Under the pieces are notes generated by a model, which was not told the DNA's origin, ran no database searches, and saw only the letters and a program-made list of their open reading frames with translations. Position numbers and translations under genes: made by a program. Shown one piece after another: positions 25,715 to 28,824 of a stretch of 28,824 bases of DNA (positions are counted from its first letter, which is position 1; each line of letters opens with the position of its first letter). Origin of the DNA: Methanobacteriota archaeon (lineage in GTDB: Archaea; Methanobacteriota; Methanobacteria; Methanobacteriales; Methanobacteriaceae). The stretch is taken from positions 1 to 28,824 of the forward strand of contig JAKQFA010000041.1 in NCBI GenBank assembly GCA_029556335.1, given 5' to 3'.

Positions 25715-26774
25715 TATGATCATCTCCACTGAGCTCTCTAATCTTATCCACAATACTCTTCTGGTCCATCAGGTTACCTCCCATTCGATTAACCAGTTCC
25801 ACTGAGCGTTGACATCTAATGGCCAGGATTATGTCCTCCATCATCTGGCCGTTACTCATTTCCACTGAAATAAACTTACAATTCTTTCGTTTAGATATGT
25901 TTAGAAGTTCTTTTTCTGGAAAAGGGAAAAGTGTCTTGGGACGGAACAATCCCGCCTTCAAACCATTTTCACGGGCCCAATCAACTGCGGATCTAGCGAT
26001 GCGGCTGCTAATACCATAGGCAACCACCACCACCTCCGCATCATCCATGTAATATTCCTCATAATCCACTTCATTTTCTTTTATTTCCTGATACTTATCC
26101 TGTATACGATAATTAAATGATTCTAACTGGTCAAAATTCAGGAATATGCTAGTTACTAGATTTTTTCTGGTTTTCCGGTTACCACAAACTGCCCAGGAGG
26201 TATCTATCTCTGGTTCAAGGGCCTCTTCAGGAAACATCAGGGGTTCTACCATCTGGCCCAGCACCCCATCAGCCAGGACAACCGCCGGGTTTCTGTATTT
26301 TTCTGCCAGATGGAAAGCTTTGATGGTCATGTCACACATTTCCTGCACTGAATTAGGTGCCAAGACAATGTTACGATAGTTCCCATGCCCACCCCCCTTA
26401 ACCAGTTGGGTGTAGTCTGATTGTTCCGGGCCAATGTTACCCAGCCCAGGACCAGCCCGCATGATATCCACAATGACACAGGGTAGCTCTGCTCCAGCTA
26501 GAAATGATATTCCTTCCTGTTTAAGACTGATCCCCGGACCAGATGATGCAGTTAAAACCCGATGTCCAGCTGCAGCAGCACCATAGACCATGTTTATGGC
26601 AGCTTCTTCTGATTCAGCTTGTAAAACCTTCCTTCCCACCATTGGAAAGTACAATGAAGCTTCATGAAGTATTTCTGTGGCTGGAGTGATGGGGTAACCA
26701 AATAAACAATCACACCCCGCGTACATGGCCCCTATAACCACTGCTGTGTTTCCTTTGATTAACTGGGTTGCCAT
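25704..26774 (-). CDS. vorB: 2-oxoisovalerate:ferredoxin oxidoreductase, alpha subunit
   Basis: The 356-residue alpha subunit carries the pyrimidine-binding and transketolase-like C-terminal domains. Hallmarks are GCDCLFGYPITPATEI near 20-35, QAESEEAAINMVYGAAAAG, TASSGPGISLKQEG and the RAGPGLGNIGPEQSDY segment. No fused ferredoxin or gamma domain is present, in line with a three-gene system in which gamma is fused to beta. Its start overlaps the vorC stop by one base (TAATG), and vorA overlaps its end, so all three subunits are made together. Substrate assignment to branched-chain 2-oxoacids rests on similarity and on gene order. Confidence 0.94.
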   Translation of the reverse strand: MATQLIKGNTAVVIGAMYAGCDCLFGYPITPATEILHEASLYFPMVGRKVLQAESEEAAINMVYGAAAAGHRVLTASSGPGISLKQEGISFLAGAELPCVIVDIMRAGPGLGNIGPEQSDYTQLVKGGGHGNYRNIVLAPNSVQEMCDMTIKAFHLAEKYRNPAVVLADGVLGQMVEPLMFPEEALEPEIDTSWAVCGNRKTRKNLVTSIFLNFDQLESFNYRIQDKYQEIKENEVDYEEYYMDDAEVVVVAYGISSRIARSAVDWARENGLKAGLFRPKTLFPFPEKELLNISKRKNCKFISVEMSNGQMMEDIILAIRCQRSVELVNRMGGNLMDQKSIVDKIRELSGDDHNDQ

Positions 26775-27052
26775 TACTCTTCCTCCTGTAACTGTGCCTT
26801 GCGTTCTTTTCTAGGGATGTGCACCTCCACTGCTAGTGGTTCAGGGCAAGTATAGTAGCAGTCCCCACAACCTGTGCATCCCTGGCCACTGTACACTGCG
26901 TAGTGGTATCCCCTCTGGTTAACTTCATCACTCATCTTCAAAACGCCTTCTCTACAGGCAATTATACATCTTTCACATCCCTTACATTCTAAATTATTAA
27001 TAACAGGATAGGGATCTTTTTTTTCTTTGAACATAATAGATCTTGCATTCAT
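26774..27052 (-). CDS. vorC: 2-oxoisovalerate:ferredoxin oxidoreductase, ferredoxin (delta) subunit
   Basis: A 92-residue ferredoxin-type subunit with two [4Fe-4S] motifs: C23, C26, C29, C33 (CKGCERCIIAC) and C59, C62, C65, C69 (CTGCGDCYYTCP). It carries electrons between the thiamine site and external ferredoxin. The first motif lacks the proline usually found after the fourth cysteine, the second has it. The start at 27052 has no good ribosome binding site; an in-frame ATG at 27034 is possible. The gene is 48 bases downstream of the acyl-CoA synthetase and one-base overlapped with vorB. Confidence 0.93.
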   Translation of the reverse strand: MNARSIMFKEKKDPYPVINNLECKGCERCIIACREGVLKMSDEVNQRGYHYAVYSGQGCTGCGDCYYTCPEPLAVEVHIPRKERKAQLQEEE

Positions 27053-27100
27053 TAAGTAATTTGAAGTATTTGAATAATCTTTGTATGGCCAGATTCCTGG

Positions 27101-28774
27101 TTATGAATCTTTCTGATCCTTTTCTCTTATCTCAATCCTGCGAATTTTTCCGCTGATGGTTTTAGGAAGTTCATCCACAAATTCCATCACTCGGGGGTAT
27201 TTATAGGGAGCAGTAACCTGTTTAACATGGTTTTGTATCTCTTTTTTTAGATCATCAGTAGGTTTATAACCTTTAGTTAAAACCACTGTGGCTTTGACTA
27301 CTTGTCCCCGAATCGGATGAGGAACCCCAGTTATTGCGCATTCCAGAACAGCAGGATGGGATATGACTGCGCTTTCCACCTCAAATGGACCTATGCGGTA
27401 TCCGGAACTCTTTATCATATCATCGTTTCGGCCTACAAACCAGAAATAGCCGTCTTCATCCATCCAAGCTGTGTCTCCGGTATGGTAGTATCCATCATAC
27501 CATGCCCTTTCTGTTTTTTCTTTATCACGGTAGTATCCGCTGAAAAGACCCGGTGGTTTGCCATCGGCAGTTTTTATCACTATCTCCCCCTCTTCACCCA
27601 CTTCACAAGTGTTTCCATCGGCATCCATCAAGGAAATTTCGTATCTGGGTGAAGGTTTCCCCATGGATCCTGGTCTGGGTTTCATCCAGGGAAAATTGGC
27701 AATGCAAATCACACATTCGGTTTGCCCAAAGCCCTCCATTAGTTGCAAGTCCGTGAATTTTTTGAATTTATTGTAAACTTCAGGATTTAAGGGTTCCCCG
27801 GCAGTCACCGCGTATTGAAGGGTGGAGAAGTCATACTGTGAGAGATCTTCCTTGATGAGGAAACGGTAGATGGTGGGTGGTGCACAGAAAGTGGTGACTC
27901 CGTGGGTCGAGGCCTTCTCCAGCATCTGCGCTGCATCGAAGCGATCGTAATCGTATACGAAGATTGCTGATCCAGCGATCCACTGCCCATAGATCTGACC
28001 CCACATGGCCTTGGCCCAGCCAGTGTCAGCCACTGTATAGTGCAAGCCGTCTTCTAAAACATTTTGCCAGTACTTGGCAGTTATAATATGGGCCAGTGGA
28101 TACGTGTAATCATGCATAATCATTTTAGGCATGCCAGTAGTTCCTGATGAGAAATATATTAGGGAGATGTCCTCATTACTATTCTGATCCTCCCTTGAAG
28201 GACGTTGGAATTCGGGGGACATATTATTGATTTCTTCGCGGAAGTTAAGCCATCCATCCCTGTCCTGATCTCCAACAAATGATTTTATGAGTTCATAATC
28301 CCCTAATTGGGCGCAGGCCTCATCGAAGTACTCCGGCACCCCCTCTTCCGCAATGCAAACCACCATCTTTATTCCAGCCTTCTGTAGCCGGTACACGATG
28401 TCCTTGGTCTTCAACATATGGGTGGCAGGAATGGTGATGGCCCCCAACTTGTGAAGCCCCAATATGCAGAACCAGAAATCGTATCTGCTTTTAAGGGTGA
28501 GCATAACCCGATCTCCAGCTTTTACCCCATATTTCGCAAAGAAATTAGCAGCACGGTTAGAGTACTCCTTCAGATCCTTAAAGGTGAAGGTGTAATCTTC
28601 ATCGTCGTTGCACCATACCATGGCCTTTTTCTCAGGGTAGAGGCATGCATACTCATCCACCACATCGTAGGCAAAGTTGAAGTTATTTGGTGGCTCTACG
28701 TGAAAATTCTCCTTGTATTCATGATAAGAATCGAACTCAACTTTGTTAACAAATTTTTCCAGTAACGAAGACAT
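27101..28774 (-). CDS. AMP-forming acyl-CoA synthetase, likely for branched/medium-chain acids
   Basis: A 557-residue ANL-superfamily ligase that makes acyl-CoA from acid, ATP and CoA. The ATP loop is YFSSGTTGMPK, the A5 motif GFGQTE, the A7 motif YYHTGDTAWMDEDGY, the hinge region GRNDDMIKSSGYRIGPFEVE, and the catalytic lysine lies in PKTISGK near the C-terminus. It resembles the medium-chain/2-methylbutyrate-type synthetase of Methanosarcina more than true acetyl-CoA synthetase, which is about 100 residues longer. Its operon partner is a branched-chain 2-oxoacid oxidoreductase, so isobutyrate, isovalerate or 2-methylbutyrate are likely substrates (inference). GAGGTGGTGA before the ATG is a strong ribosome binding site. 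Confidence 0.9.
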   Translation of the reverse strand: MSSLLEKFVNKVEFDSYHEYKENFHVEPPNNFNFAYDVVDEYACLYPEKKAMVWCNDDEDYTFTFKDLKEYSNRAANFFAKYGVKAGDRVMLTLKSRYDFWFCILGLHKLGAITIPATHMLKTKDIVYRLQKAGIKMVVCIAEEGVPEYFDEACAQLGDYELIKSFVGDQDRDGWLNFREEINNMSPEFQRPSREDQNSNEDISLIYFSSGTTGMPKMIMHDYTYPLAHIITAKYWQNVLEDGLHYTVADTGWAKAMWGQIYGQWIAGSAIFVYDYDRFDAAQMLEKASTHGVTTFCAPPTIYRFLIKEDLSQYDFSTLQYAVTAGEPLNPEVYNKFKKFTDLQLMEGFGQTECVICIANFPWMKPRPGSMGKPSPRYEISLMDADGNTCEVGEEGEIVIKTADGKPPGLFSGYYRDKEKTERAWYDGYYHTGDTAWMDEDGYFWFVGRNDDMIKSSGYRIGPFEVESAVISHPAVLECAITGVPHPIRGQVVKATVVLTKGYKPTDDLKKEIQNHVKQVTAPYKYPRVMEFVDELPKTISGKIRRIEIREKDQKDS

Positions 28775-28824
28775 TTCACCACCTCATAAAATTATGGCCA
28801 GGAACTTGGCCGGTTGATTGTTAA
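28775..28824 (-). promoter_or_regulatory. Leader of the acyl-CoA synthetase-vor operon
   Basis: The 50 bases upstream of the synthetase hold its ribosome binding site and a short dyad, GGCCA/TGGCC (28796-28800 and 28807-28811) around six bases. No TATA box is certain inside the window; the promoter probably lies past its end. Operator function of the dyad is speculative. Confidence 0.3.

Noticed and set aside
25715..25753. Longer N-terminus for VorA from the ATG at 25753
   Set aside because: It would overlap vorB by 50 bases, adds residues unlike the family, and has no ribosome binding site; the ATG at 25714 has GGAGATGATC upstream.

Overview
The window looks like a chromosomal segment of a methanogenic archaeon of the order Methanobacteriales, most likely a mesophilic Methanobacterium. 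It carries marker genes for that lineage: coenzyme F420 synthesis (cofE, cofD), archaeal GTP cyclohydrolase III, archaeal IMP cyclohydrolase purO, methyl-coenzyme M reductase component A2, a methanogenesis marker 9 protein, the archaeal amidotransferase gatDE, an MsvR-type V4R regulator, a Mth212-like exonuclease III and a vorABC operon. Coding density is high, base composition is AT-leaning, ribosome binding sites follow GGAGG/GGTGAT and TATA boxes are archaeal. From memory, the gene order resembles that of Methanothermobacter thermautotrophicus; this was not checked by alignment.

Layout. Positions 1-1028 (minus): an ether-lipid head-group pair, archaetidylserine synthase (cut by the window edge) and archaetidylserine decarboxylase. 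Positions 1340-4918 (plus): an unknown protein, an MreB-like actin, RNase HII and an ExbB/ExbD-type proton channel pair. Positions 5017-9081 (plus): purO, cofE, a 50-residue small protein, cofD, GTP cyclohydrolase III and a dihydrouridine-synthase-like TIM barrel, that is, purine, F420 and flavin precursor supply. Positions 9179-13097 (plus): component A2 (MCR activation), marker 9, siroheme/precorrin-2 dehydrogenase and hemA. This joins MCR activation to the tetrapyrrole route that also makes the MCR cofactor F430. Positions 13131-14252 (minus): a stand-alone AAA+ ATPase.

Positions 14420-17391 (plus): a likely redox or nitrosative stress region. It holds a rubredoxin-hybrid cluster protein fusion behind a dyad-rich promoter, then a cupin, a small zinc-ribbon protein and a V4R-type redox regulator. 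Positions 17407-22563 (minus): an endonuclease IV-like TIM barrel, a small ATGA-coupled ORF, thioredoxin reductase, gatE and gatD. Positions 22564-23382 are an AT-rich 0.8 kb gap with an inverted repeat and a decayed ORF. Positions 23383-28774 (minus): exonuclease III, then vorA-vorB-vorC and an AMP-forming acyl-CoA synthetase. The last four together suggest activation and reductive carboxylation of branched-chain acids for amino acid synthesis.

I saw no tRNA, rRNA, CRISPR array, insertion sequence or prophage. The region is mostly core chromosome. The most interesting points are the MreB/ExbBD gene group, two promoter-proximal palindromes (purO and the hybrid cluster protein), two small genes, the marker-9 protein with a UBA-like tail, and the acyl-CoA synthetase-vor operon.
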